A stretch of 64,000 bases of DNA from Limoniibacter endophyticus (lineage in GTDB: Bacteria; Pseudomonadota; Alphaproteobacteria; Rhizobiales; Rhizobiaceae), in contig NZ_BMZO01000005.1 of assembly GCF_014652835.1 (NCBI RefSeq), positions 115,535 through 179,534 of the forward strand, in the 5' to 3' direction. Position 1 is the first letter of the stretch, and the number at the start of each line of letters is the position of its first letter. Shown one piece after another: positions 8,247-17,293 of this stretch. Made by a program: the position numbers and the translations under genes. The notes beneath the pieces are model-generated. The model had not been told where the DNA came from and ran no database searches. It was given only the letters and a program-made list of their open reading frames with translations.

Positions 8247-10373
8247 ATGGCTACTGCCGTTCAGAAGATCACCCTCGCGTCCTCGCGCGATATTCCGTTC
8301 AACAAACTGGCGCTGAGCCAGGCCAATGTCCGGCGCGTCAAAGCTGGCATCTCGGTCGAGGAACTGGCCGAATCCATCGCCCGCCGCGGACTGATCCAGT
8401 CTCTGCATGTCCGGCCTGTTCTCGATGCCGAGGGCAAGGAAACCGGCATGTTCGAGGTGCCCGCAGGCGGTCGCCGCTATCGGGCCCTGGAATTGCTGGT
8501 GAAGCAGAAGCGTCTCGCAAAAACTGCACCGGTACCGTGCGTCATATCCGAGGCCGATGCCGACATCCTGATCGACGAAGTCTCGCTCGCGGAAAATATC
8601 GAGCGCGCGCCGCTTCATCCGCTCGATCAGTTTCGGGCCTTCCAGGCGCTGCGCAACAAGGCGATGAGCGAGGAAGCCATCGCAGCCGCCTTCTTTGTCG
8701 ACCCGAAGGTCGTCAAGCAGCGCCTGCGTCTTGCTGCGGTCTCGCCCGTGCTTCTCGACGTTTACGCCGAAGACGGCATGACGCTCGAACAGCTCATGGC
8801 CTTCACCGTGTCGGAAGACCATGCCCGGCAGGAACAGGTCTGGGATGCGATCAAGGATTCCTGGCAGAAAGAGCCGCACTATATCCGCCGTCTCCTGACT
8901 GAAACCGCAGTGCGCGCCTCTGACAGGCGAGCGCTTTTTGTCGGTATCGAGGCCTATGAAGCCGCCGGCGGCTATGTGCTGCGCGATCTCTTTCAGCGCG
9001 ACGACGGCGGCTGGCTTCAGGATCCGGAGCTGCTCGATCGCCTAGCAGGCGAAAAGCTGAAAGCCGAAGCCGAGTCCATTGCGGCCGAAGGCTGGCAGTG
9101 GGTCGAGGTAGCGGTGACCTTTCCCTATGGCCACGACCACGGCCTGCGGGAACTCGAGGGCTCGGTCGCCGATCTGACCGACGATGAGCGCGCCACCCGC
9201 GAATCCCTGCGCGAGGAATATGACCGGCTCGAAGCCGAATATGCCGAGGCCGACGAGCTGCCCGATGAGGTCGATCAGCGGCTTGGTGAGATTGAGCAGG
9301 CGTTGGAAGAATTCGAGCGCAGGCCGATGATCTATGATCCCGAACAGGTTGCGCGGGCGGGCGTCTTCGTCAGCATCGATGGGAACGGCAAGCTGCGGGC
9401 CGAACGGGGTTATGTTCGGCCCGAGGATGAAGCGGCGATTGATGGCGAAGATCCCGATGGCTCCTCCGGCCCGGCCACAGAGGGCGCAGTAGCTAGTGTG
9501 TCGCATGCGGTTGTCCAAGTCGGTGGCGGCAGCGAATCTCCGGAGGACGACGATGAGGCCGAGATTGTGCGGCCGCTGCCGGACCGGTTGATCAGCGAGC
9601 TGACCGCGCATCGCACGCTCGCGCTGCGCGATGCTGTTGCGATGAATCCCCATATTGCGATGACCGCGCTGCTGCATCGGCTGGTGATGGACACCTTCCT
9701 GCCGCAGCCCGCCAGGGGATGCCTCGAGGCCCATGTCCGCCAGGTTCACTTGCCGGCACAGGCTGAGGATTTGCGCGACAGCGTCTCGGCGCGGTCTGTT
9801 ACCGAACGGCACGAACGCTGGGGCGATCACATCCCGGCTGACGATGAGGCGCTCTGGAACTGGCTGATCGATCTCGATGAGGAGTCTCGCATGGAGCTTC
9901 TCGCCCATTGCGTCAGCTTTGGCATCAACGCCCTTTACGAAAAGCCCAATCCCTATAGCGGCACGGGCGTCAGCCAACACGGGCTGGAGGTGCGTCTCTC
10001 CCAGGCGAACCGTCTGGTGTGCGCTACCGGTCTCGACATGGTGGTGGCGGGCTGGAAGCCGACCGTCAGCAACTATCTCGGCCGTGTGACCAAGCCGCGC
10101 ATCCTCGAGGCGGTTCGCGAAGGTGCAGGCGAACGGGCATCGGAGCTGATCGGGCATCTCAAGAAGGGCGACATGGCCAAGGAAGCCGAGCGCCTGCTCG
10201 CCGATACCGGCTGGCTGCCCGAGCCGCTGCGCACGATCGATCCTGCTGCGGAGCCTGACGCTTCGGCGGAAGGCGATGTCGATGTGGACCTTCCTGAATT
10301 CCTCGCAGGCGACGCCGAGGATGACATTGTCGACGAAGAGGATGAGGCGCAGCAGGTGATCGCCGCGGAATGA
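8247..10373 (+). CDS. Large ParB/Spo0J-type nuclease-like protein
   Basis: 708-residue protein with a ParB/sulfiredoxin-type N-terminal domain (residues about 10-110: NVRRVKAGISVEELAESI, then EVPAGGRRYRALELL, the GxRR box, and SLAENIERAPLHP) followed by a helix-turn-helix region (EEAIAAAFFVDPKVVKQRLRLAA). The long C-terminal half has an acidic stretch near 440-490 and no recognised fold. Long ParB-like proteins of this layout recur in ArdC/DUF2958 modules of plasmids and ICEs; whether it partitions DNA or regulates transcription or replication is not established. The start at 8247 is chosen over upstream in-frame codons because the leader motif and GGAG site precede it. Confidence 0.82.
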   Translation: MATAVQKITLASSRDIPFNKLALSQANVRRVKAGISVEELAESIARRGLIQSLHVRPVLDAEGKETGMFEVPAGGRRYRALELLVKQKRLAKTAPVPCVISEADADILIDEVSLAENIERAPLHPLDQFRAFQALRNKAMSEEAIAAAFFVDPKVVKQRLRLAAVSPVLLDVYAEDGMTLEQLMAFTVSEDHARQEQVWDAIKDSWQKEPHYIRRLLTETAVRASDRRALFVGIEAYEAAGGYVLRDLFQRDDGGWLQDPELLDRLAGEKLKAEAESIAAEGWQWVEVAVTFPYGHDHGLRELEGSVADLTDDERATRESLREEYDRLEAEYAEADELPDEVDQRLGEIEQALEEFERRPMIYDPEQVARAGVFVSIDGNGKLRAERGYVRPEDEAAIDGEDPDGSSGPATEGAVASVSHAVVQVGGGSESPEDDDEAEIVRPLPDRLISELTAHRTLALRDAVAMNPHIAMTALLHRLVMDTFLPQPARGCLEAHVRQVHLPAQAEDLRDSVSARSVTERHERWGDHIPADDEALWNWLIDLDEESRMELLAHCVSFGINALYEKPNPYSGTGVSQHGLEVRLSQANRLVCATGLDMVVAGWKPTVSNYLGRVTKPRILEAVREGAGERASELIGHLKKGDMAKEAERLLADTGWLPEPLRTIDPAAEPDASAEGDVDVDLPEFLAGDAEDDIVDEEDEAQQVIAAE

Positions 10374-10755
10374 TCGTCACGCGGGGCGGCTCCGGCTGCC
10401 CCGTCTCTTCCTGACGCAATCGGGATGGAGCAAGCCGCGTCAGGGTCGCCCCAGGATCAATCCCCGTCATGGCTGGCGCAATGGGTGCCGTCCCCGGGGC
10501 TGAAGGATCATCGCTTATTGCCCGCGTGGTAACCAGGCTGGCGCGGCGAACCGATCCGCAACGGATATGCGGATTCCTGTCAGAGGCAGAACACCCCCCC
10601 CGCTTCCATTCGCAAACCTTGGTCTGAGCCGTCGTCTTTGCATTCAACCCGCAAGGGGTCGGCTTGACGCTTTGCGTGCCGCCCTCGCGGATCCGGACAA
10701 GCCGAACGCGCGAGGGTGATTGCAGATCCGGTCAGACACTTCGGGCGCCTGTCGC
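10374..10755. other. Intergenic stretch without a supported gene
   Basis: About 380 bases between the ParB-like gene and the small gene at 10798. Open frames here are shadows on the minus strand without family resemblance. No repeat of note was seen apart from the hairpin listed next. Confidence 0.5.
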
Positions 10756-10774
10756 GCGGGGGATGGTCCCCCGC
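10756..10774 (+). promoter_or_regulatory. Perfect 8-bp hairpin before a small gene
   Basis: GCGGGGGA-TGG-TCCCCCGC is a perfect 8-base stem with a three-base loop, 23 bases before the ATG at 10798 and just ahead of a CAGGAG ribosome-binding site. With no T-run after it a terminator is unlikely; a translation-control or mRNA-stability element is possible. Confidence 0.5.
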
Positions 10775-10797
10775 CTCCAAAACAGGAGCCGGAACCC

Positions 10798-10962
10798 ATG
10801 TCCTATGCAGATGCCACCGCCTTTGCCGCCAGCCTCGCCACCACGCTGATGACTGTGATCGTCGTGTTCCAGGCCGGGGACGGCACCCATGGCGCCATGC
10901 CCGCCAATGAGTTCGATGGCGACGAAGAGATGGTGAAACTCGAACTTGATCCGTGGATCTGA
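10798..10962 (+). CDS. Small acidic hypothetical protein
   Basis: 54-residue protein, hydrophobic in the first half (ASLATTLMTVIVVFQAG) and acidic in the second (NEFDGDEEMVKLELDPWI). CAGGAG lies 8 bases upstream of the ATG, and a strong hairpin precedes it, which supports real expression. No family recognised. Its position among ICE maintenance genes is the only hint of role. Confidence 0.5.
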   Translation: MSYADATAFAASLATTLMTVIVVFQAGDGTHGAMPANEFDGDEEMVKLELDPWI

Positions 10963-11099
10963 GGCACGAGAAGAGCCTCATCCCGATGGCCCGGCGCGCA
11001 GGCAACGCAGCCGAGCCATCGCTTTGCGGATAATCTCTCACTGCCGGCGGTAGCGGCCATACCGCGATACGAAAGAGTTAGAGTGCGGGCCGGTTGGCC

Positions 11100-11147
11100 G
11101 TGACGGGTTGGTGGCCGGAGAGAGAGGCTCCCGGCGCCCGTCGCGGA
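11100..11147 (+). promoter_or_regulatory. Hairpin leader motif, copy 3
   Basis: Bases 11100-11142 are identical to copy 2 across 43 bases, with outer stem GACGGG/CCCGTC and a GGAG site directly after it; the ATG of the next gene is at 11157. The upstream context (AGAGTGC, then a G-rich stretch and GCCGTGACGGG) also resembles copy 1. Confidence 0.65.
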
Positions 11148-11156
11148 GTAGTTCCC

Positions 11157-11705
11157 ATGTCCCTCCACCGCTCATCCGGCTTCCGCCCGATCGGCGAAAT
11201 CCTCGCCCGGCAGGTGCTGCCCGGGCTGCGTAGCGCCCTTCGGTATCCGCTACGGGTTTCCTGCCTCGGCACTGTCAGTTTCGTCGACGATCACGATACC
11301 AGCCAATTCGACCGGACTATCGTTCTCGGTGAATGTACCACTCCCGAAGACGCCATGACGATCGCGGCACAGCGCGTTTCGCGTGACGATATTCGCGTTG
11401 GAGAGGACGACACGCTGCGCTTTGAGGCGCGCATTGCCGCAATTCATGACTCGACCTACGGTCTGGTCCTCGCCGGAGAAATCCGGGCTCGGGCCATTGT
11501 CTGGCAGCAGCCAGTCATCTCTGACGCGCAAGCCCGCCGTATCGTGAGCGAGGCAAGCCGGTTGCGCGGCAGCGCCTCGGCGGCTTGCGATGCCCGGTCG
11601 GCGCGGAACCTGCGCTACCGCGCCAGTCTGCTCGAAACACGCCTGGTCGATCGCGGCTGGCGGGAGACCGCTGCGGAACTGCTTAGCCTGCCCCGCGCCG
11701 CCTGA
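11157..11705 (+). CDS. Hypothetical ICE protein behind the shared leader
   Basis: 182-residue soluble protein with no family I recognise. It has a central region (TVSFVDDHDTSQFDRTIVLGECTTPEDAMTIAA) and a basic C-terminal part rich in Arg and Ala. The start at 11157 is set by leader copy 3 and its GGAG site; the in-frame extension upstream only translates the leader. Transcription probably continues into the next two genes. Confidence 0.6.
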   Translation: MSLHRSSGFRPIGEILARQVLPGLRSALRYPLRVSCLGTVSFVDDHDTSQFDRTIVLGECTTPEDAMTIAAQRVSRDDIRVGEDDTLRFEARIAAIHDSTYGLVLAGEIRARAIVWQQPVISDAQARRIVSEASRLRGSASAACDARSARNLRYRASLLETRLVDRGWRETAAELLSLPRAA

Positions 11706-11769
11706 TTTTCACCTCTTCCACGCAATCGGCCTGGTCCTGCGCCAGGCCTCCTCATGTCCGGAGGCCGTC

Positions 11770-12186
11770 ATGGCTGACTATTACACCCATTTTTCCTGCC
11801 TGCTCGATGTAGGCACCCCTGAGAACGCTGTCCGTGCGCTCGAACTCTATAATGCGCTGGCGGACGAAAATGCAGCCGAAGATCCCTCATCGGATGGCTT
11901 CCTGCTGTCGATCCAGCCCGAACATGGCGGTACGCAGCTCTGGATACGCGACGATCCCACCGGCGATCCCGAGCACGTTATCCAATTCGTCAGGCGCTGC
12001 GCCGCCGTGTTCGAGCTCAAGGGCCGGTGGGGCTTCCAATATGCCAACACCTGCTCGAAGCCGCGCCTCGATGGCTTCGGCGGTGGCGCACACGTACTCG
12101 ATCTTTCGACCGGCGAGACAGTGGATTGGATCTATACCGACGGCTGGCTCTCGACCGTGCTGGAGGGAGGCGATCCCCATGCCTGA
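11770..12186 (+). CDS. Hypothetical protein
   Basis: 138-residue acidic, soluble protein (MADYYTHFSCLLDVGTPENA...). It has no recognised domain; the C-terminal part is rich in Gly, Trp and Asp. It overlaps the following gene by eight bases, so the two are likely co-translated. Genes of this sort occur on plasmids beside strawberry-notch helicases, but that is recollection, not evidence of function. Confidence 0.6.
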   Translation: MADYYTHFSCLLDVGTPENAVRALELYNALADENAAEDPSSDGFLLSIQPEHGGTQLWIRDDPTGDPEHVIQFVRRCAAVFELKGRWGFQYANTCSKPRLDGFGGGAHVLDLSTGETVDWIYTDGWLSTVLEGGDPHA

Positions 12187-12823
12187 AATCATCGAAACCA
12201 CAGTCTATCGCCTCGACGAACTTTCCGAAACGGCGAAGGACAAGGCCCGCGCCTGGTATCGTGAAGGCGGCTTCGACTACGATTGGTACGACGCCGTTTA
12301 TGAGGATTTCCAGCGCATCGCCGAGATCCTCGGCATCCGCCTCAAGACCCGAACCGCTCGCCTGATGGGCGGCGGATCGCGGCAGGAACCCTGCATCTGG
12401 TTCCGGGGCTTCTGGTCGCAAGGTGACGGCGCGTGCTGGGAGGGGTTCTACTCCTACTGCAGGAACGCCTCTGCCGCGATCCGGGCTTACGCGCCGCAGG
12501 ACGAGATGCTGCATGGCATCGCAGATGCGCTTCAGGATGCCCAGCGGCGCAACTTTTATCAGCTTCGCGCTGACGTCGGTCATCGCGGCCATTACTACCA
12601 CGAATACTGCATGGACATTGCGGTAGAGCGGGCCAGCCCGAACTGGCAGGACATGACCGCCGACGCGGAGGACGTCGTCGCCGAGGCGCTGCGTGATCTC
12701 GCCCGCTGGCTCTATCGCCAGCTCGAGCGCGAATATGACTACCTGTCCTCGGATGAGGTGGTGGACGAGACCATCCTCGCCAATGGCCACACCTTCACCG
12801 AAGGCGGACTTCGTTTCGGCTGA
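12179..12823 (+). CDS. Hypothetical protein, similar to proteins annotated as plasmid/phage antitoxin
   Basis: 214-residue protein beginning MPEIIETTVYRLDELSETA; the middle (RLMGGGSRQEPCIWFRGFWSQGDGACWEGFY) is a distinctive Trp/Gly-rich block conserved in phage and plasmid homologues that databases label antitoxin of a toxin-antitoxin stability system. I know of no experimental support for that label, and no toxin gene adjoins it. The start overlaps the previous gene (ATGCCTGA). Treat function as unknown. Confidence 0.6.
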   Translation: MPEIIETTVYRLDELSETAKDKARAWYREGGFDYDWYDAVYEDFQRIAEILGIRLKTRTARLMGGGSRQEPCIWFRGFWSQGDGACWEGFYSYCRNASAAIRAYAPQDEMLHGIADALQDAQRRNFYQLRADVGHRGHYYHEYCMDIAVERASPNWQDMTADAEDVVAEALRDLARWLYRQLEREYDYLSSDEVVDETILANGHTFTEGGLRFG

Positions 12824-12973
12824 TCCCGCTTGAAGCATCCCCGCCTCATGGTCGGGGCGCTCTTCATGTCGCTCCAGCCAGAGTGAGAGGGCCGCCGGAA
12901 TGGGTGAGCCTGGGCGGTCGAGAGAGAGCGCAGTCCGGGCTTTCCCGTTTCCGCTCTCCCGAGGTTCCCTTCC

Positions 12974-15900
12974 ATGAATATGGTGTCTCCCGTGACCGAT
13001 CCGGTCACGTCCTTAGCCGCAGCGCCCGCCATCCTCGCTGCGGCAACCACACTCCTTGGCCATCTGGAACGCGGCCAGCACGTCAGTGCCGCCACGCTTC
13101 GCGATGCGATGGAGGCGGCTTTCGGCGCTTCCGATTCGACCGGCGCCTGGGACTGGAAGATGGGTTATGAGACTTGCGAAGTCGCCACAGTCCTTTTCCT
13201 ACGCAAATACGGAAAGGCGCTTTTCCGGAAAGCCGCGTCTCCGGCTACACGGTTTTCCGCAATTGCCCGGATCGTGGACCGGTTGCCGACCCACACGCGC
13301 CGATCCGAGGAAGGCCAGGCGCTCCAGCAATTCTCGACGCCCGCGCCGCTCGGTCTCGCGGCCATGGCAGCCGCCGCAATCACCCCCGGTGACGTGGTGC
13401 TGGAACCGTCGGCCGGAACCGGCCTCATGGCGATCCTGGCCGAGATTGCCGGCGGCAGGCTGGTGCTGAACGAGCTCGCCGATACCCGCGCTGAGCTGCT
13501 TTCTTCCCTCTTTCCGGCTGTTTCCACAACCCGCTTCGATGCCGCACAGATCGACGATCACCTCCAACCGGCAATCGTCCCCTCGGTCGTGCTGATGAAC
13601 CCGCCATTCTCGGCGATGGCCAATGTTTCGGGACGAATGGCTGACACGGCGTTCCGCCATGTTGCTTCTGCTTTGGCGCGGCTGGCCGATGGTGGGCGGC
13701 TCGTAGCCATAACAGGAGCGAATTTTGCTCCTGATCAAGCTGGCTGGCGGGATGCTTTCGTCCGCTTGCAAGAGCATGGCCGCCTTGTCTTCAGCGCTGC
13801 CATCGCCGGATCGGTATACGCAAAGCATGGCACGACCTTCGCGACGCGCCTGATCGTTATCGACAAGACGCCGGCCGAAGATCCATCTCAGTTCTCTCCC
13901 TCATCCGGCACTGCGCCCGATGTTGCGACGCTGCTCGCTTGGATCGAGGCGCAAGTTCCACCACGCTTGCCGGTCGCAAGCCCGAAATGCCGGGAATTCA
14001 TCCCGGCGGCCGCGCCAAAGACAGTGCGCGGCTATCGCACGGGCGTGGCCCCGGTGCGATCCGTCACCGATACAGTTGGCGATCCCGAGGGCGTCGAGCT
14101 CGCTTATGAGACGGTGGACTGGGCACCGCCCGAGGGCACGCGACTAAGCGATGCGATCTATGAGCAATACGGATTGCAGTCGATCCGGATTCCCGGTGCA
14201 CAGCCACATCCAACCAAGCTTGTCCAATCGGCTGCGATGGCGTCGGTTGCACCACCAAAGCCGTCTTATCGGCCGATCCTGCCTGCCGACATCCGCGAGC
14301 GCCTCTCCGATGCCCAGCTCGAGACAGTGATCTATGCCGGTGAGGCCCATGCCGATTATCTGGCCGGCGCCTGGTCCGTGGACGAAACCTTCGAGACGGT
14401 CAGCGCGGCGCCCGCGGACGCAGAAGGCGCTGTACGGTTCCGCCGGGGGTTCATGCTCGGTGATGGCACCGGAGCCGGCAAAGGCCGTCAATCGGCCGGG
14501 ATTATCCTCGACAGCTGGCTGCGCGGGCGGCGCAAGGCGGTCTGGATCAGCAAGTCGGACAAGCTGATCGAGGACGCGCAGCGCGACTGGTCGGCGCTCG
14601 GCATGGAGCGACTTCTGATCACGCCGCAATCGCGCTTCTCGCAGGGCAAGCCGATCACGCTGTCGGAAGGCATCCTTTTTACCACCTATGCCACGCTGCG
14701 CTCGGATGATCGCGGCGAGAAGGTTTCGCGCGTCCGGCAGATCGTGGATTGGCTGGGATCGGATTTCGACGGTGTCATCATCTTCGACGAGAGCCATGCC
14801 ATGCAGAACGCCGGTGGCGGCAAGGGAGAACGCGGGACTATCGCGGCATCGCAGCAGGGGCGTGCCGGGCTGCGGCTCCAGCACGCCTTGCCCGATGCCC
14901 GGATTGTCTATGTCTCGGCCACGGGCGCAACGACGGTGCATAACCTCGCCTATGCCCAGCGGCTCGGCCTCTGGGGCGGCGAGGATTTCCCTTTTGCCAC
15001 CCGTGCCGAGTTCGTTGAGGCGATCGAGGCTGGCGGCGTGGCGGCGATGGAGGTGCTGGCGCGCGATCTGCGTTCACTTGGGCTCTATACCGCGCGGTCC
15101 CTTTCCTACGATGGCGTCGAATATGAACTGGTGGAGCATCGGCTGACGGACGAGCAGCGCCGCATCTATGATGCCTATGCCGGCGCTTTTGCGGTCATTC
15201 ACAATAATCTCGATGCGGCGATGGAGGCGGCCAACATCACTGGCAGCGACGGTGCGCTGAACCGCCAGGCCAAAAGCGCCGCCCGATCCGCCTTCGAATC
15301 CGCGAAACAGCGCTTCTTCGGGCATCTGCTGACCAGCATGAAAACCCCGACATTGATCCGGTCCATCGATGCCGATCTTGCGGCCGGGCATGCCGCCGTC
15401 ATCCAGATCGTCTCGACCGGCGAGGCGTTGATGGAGCGCCGCCTCGCCGAACTGCCGGCTGAGGAATGGAACGACGTCCGCGTCGACATCACGCCAAGGG
15501 AATACGTACTCGATTATCTCGCCCATTCCTTCCCGGTGCAGCTCTACGAACCCTTCACCGATAGCGAGGGCAATCTCTCCTCGCGGCCGGTATTTCGCGA
15601 TGGCCAGCCCGTCGAATGTCGGGCGGCCGTTGCCCGGCGCGACGCGATGATCGAGCACCTGGCCTGCCTTCCGCCCGTTCCCGGCGCCCTGGACCAGATC
15701 GTGCAGCGGTTTGGGACCGATGTCGTGGCCGAGGTCACGGGCCGTTCGCGCCGGATCATCCGCAAGTGCGAAAGCTCAGCGGCAAGGCTGGCGGTCGAGA
15801 ACCGCGCACCCTCCGCGAACCTTGCCGAAACCGCCGCCTTCATGGACGATCGCAAGCGCATTCTGGTCTTTTCCGATGCGGGCGGCACCGGGCGCAGCTA

Positions 15901-17293
15901 CCATGCCGATCTCGGGGCGCGGAACCGGCGCCTGCGGGTCCACTATCTTCTCGAACCGGGCTGGAAGGCAGACGCGGCCATTCAGGGGCTGGGCCGCACC
16001 AATCGCACCAACCAGGCGCAGCCGCCGCTGTTCCGACCCATCGCGACCGATGTGAAGGCCGAGAAGCGTTTCCTTTCGACCATCGCACGGCGTCTCGACA
16101 CGCTCGGCGCGATCACGCGCGGTCAGCGCCAGACCGGAGGTCAGGGCCTCTTTCGGCCCGAGGACAATCTGGAAAGCCCCTATGCCCGCGATGCCTTGCG
16201 GCAGCTCTATATGCTGATCGTGCGCGGCAAGGTGCAAGGCTGTTCGCTCGGACGTTTCGAGCAGATGACCGGTCTGAAGTTGATGGATGCGAACGGCATC
16301 AAGGACGACCTGCCGCCGATCACCACCTTTCTCAACCGGCTGCTGGCGCTGACCATCGACCTGCAGGCCATCTTGTTCTCGGCTTTCGAGCAGCTCCTCC
16401 AGGCGCGAGTCGACGGGGCTATCGCCTCCGGCACATACGATCTTGGTCTCGAAACGCTCCGCGCCGAAAGCTTCACTCTGACCGGCCGTCAGGTCATTTA
16501 CACCCACCCCGCGACTGGCGCTGAGACCCGGCTGCTTTCAATCAGCGAGCGCAAGCGCAACAGGCCGATGTCGCTCAATGCGGCCCTGCGTGAACTGACC
16601 GATCCGCGGGCAAAACTGCTGGTGAATGAACGCTCGGCCCGCGCCGCCGTCCAGGTCCCCACCACCAGTGTCATGCTGGACGATGGCGAGATTGAGCCGC
16701 GCGTACGACTGCTCCGGCCGATGGAAAGCACGACCTTTGCTCTTCGGGCGATGGGCGAAACGCGCTGGATCGAAGCCGATCGGGACAGCTTTGCGGCCAT
16801 GTGGAACCGGGAAGTCGCGCAGGTACCGGCCTATTCCGAGGGCACCCTTTACATCGTGGCGGGATTGCTCTTGCCGGTCTGGAAGCGGCTGCCGCAGGAT
16901 TCCACCCGTGTTTATCGGCTCCAGACCGATGACGGCGAGCGCATCATCGGCCGCCGTGTCTCGCCGGCATGGGCAGCCAGCGTTGCCACCACAGAAAGCG
17001 TCAGCCTGACAGCCAATGAGGCTTACGCCGCTTTGATCGACGGGCGCACAATCCTCGACCTGGCCGAAGGGCTGCAACTGCGCCGCGTCCGGGTCATGGG
17101 GGCTCACCGCATTGAACTTACAGGCTTCAGCGATGCCATGCGCGAACGCCTGCGCGCTTATGGGCTCTTCAGCGAAATCATATCGTGGAAATTGCGCTTC
17201 TTTGTGCCGGTCGGGGCAGCCGGCACCGGGATTATCGGCAAGCTTGTCGAGCGCTTCCCGATCGAACGCATTGCCGAACGGGAGGCGGCCTGA
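12974..17293 (+). CDS. Methyltransferase-Strawberry notch helicase fusion
   Basis: A 1439-residue protein joining a class I methyltransferase-like domain to a Strawberry notch-type SF2 helicase. The N-terminal part has EPSAGTGLMAIL near residue 155 (SAM loop) and LMNPPFSAMANVSGRMAD near 208 (NPPF catalytic motif of adenine methylases). The helicase has GDGTGAGKGRQ near 496 (Walker A), IIFDESHAMQNAGG near 605 (DESH box), VSATGATTVHN near 655 and the C-terminal lobe FSDAGGTGRSYHADLG plus GLGRTNRTNQ near 1005. Homologues sit on plasmids, phages and ICEs; suggested roles are DNA modification and protection during transfer. It is immediately upstream of, and overlapping by one base with, the toprim gene. 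Confidence 0.85.
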   Translation: MNMVSPVTDPVTSLAAAPAILAAATTLLGHLERGQHVSAATLRDAMEAAFGASDSTGAWDWKMGYETCEVATVLFLRKYGKALFRKAASPATRFSAIARIVDRLPTHTRRSEEGQALQQFSTPAPLGLAAMAAAAITPGDVVLEPSAGTGLMAILAEIAGGRLVLNELADTRAELLSSLFPAVSTTRFDAAQIDDHLQPAIVPSVVLMNPPFSAMANVSGRMADTAFRHVASALARLADGGRLVAITGANFAPDQAGWRDAFVRLQEHGRLVFSAAIAGSVYAKHGTTFATRLIVIDKTPAEDPSQFSPSSGTAPDVATLLAWIEAQVPPRLPVASPKCREFIPAAAPKTVRGYRTGVAPVRSVTDTVGDPEGVELAYETVDWAPPEGTRLSDAIYEQYGLQSIRIPGAQPHPTKLVQSAAMASVAPPKPSYRPILPADIRERLSDAQLETVIYAGEAHADYLAGAWSVDETFETVSAAPADAEGAVRFRRGFMLGDGTGAGKGRQSAGIILDSWLRGRRKAVWISKSDKLIEDAQRDWSALGMERLLITPQSRFSQGKPITLSEGILFTTYATLRSDDRGEKVSRVRQIVDWLGSDFDGVIIFDESHAMQNAGGGKGERGTIAASQQGRAGLRLQHALPDARIVYVSATGATTVHNLAYAQRLGLWGGEDFPFATRAEFVEAIEAGGVAAMEVLARDLRSLGLYTARSLSYDGVEYELVEHRLTDEQRRIYDAYAGAFAVIHNNLDAAMEAANITGSDGALNRQAKSAARSAFESAKQRFFGHLLTSMKTPTLIRSIDADLAAGHAAVIQIVSTGEALMERRLAELPAEEWNDVRVDITPREYVLDYLAHSFPVQLYEPFTDSEGNLSSRPVFRDGQPVECRAAVARRDAMIEHLACLPPVPGALDQIVQRFGTDVVAEVTGRSRRIIRKCESSAARLAVENRAPSANLAETAAFMDDRKRILVFSDAGGTGRSYHADLGARNRRLRVHYLLEPGWKADAAIQGLGRTNRTNQAQPPLFRPIATDVKAEKRFLSTIARRLDTLGAITRGQRQTGGQGLFRPEDNLESPYARDALRQLYMLIVRGKVQGCSLGRFEQMTGLKLMDANGIKDDLPPITTFLNRLLALTIDLQAILFSAFEQLLQARVDGAIASGTYDLGLETLRAESFTLTGRQVIYTHPATGAETRLLSISERKRNRPMSLNAALRELTDPRAKLLVNERSARAAVQVPTTSVMLDDGEIEPRVRLLRPMESTTFALRAMGETRWIEADRDSFAAMWNREVAQVPAYSEGTLYIVAGLLLPVWKRLPQDSTRVYRLQTDDGERIIGRRVSPAWAASVATTESVSLTANEAYAALIDGRTILDLAEGLQLRRVRVMGAHRIELTGFSDAMRERLRAYGLFSEIISWKLRFFVPVGAAGTGIIGKLVERFPIERIAEREAA

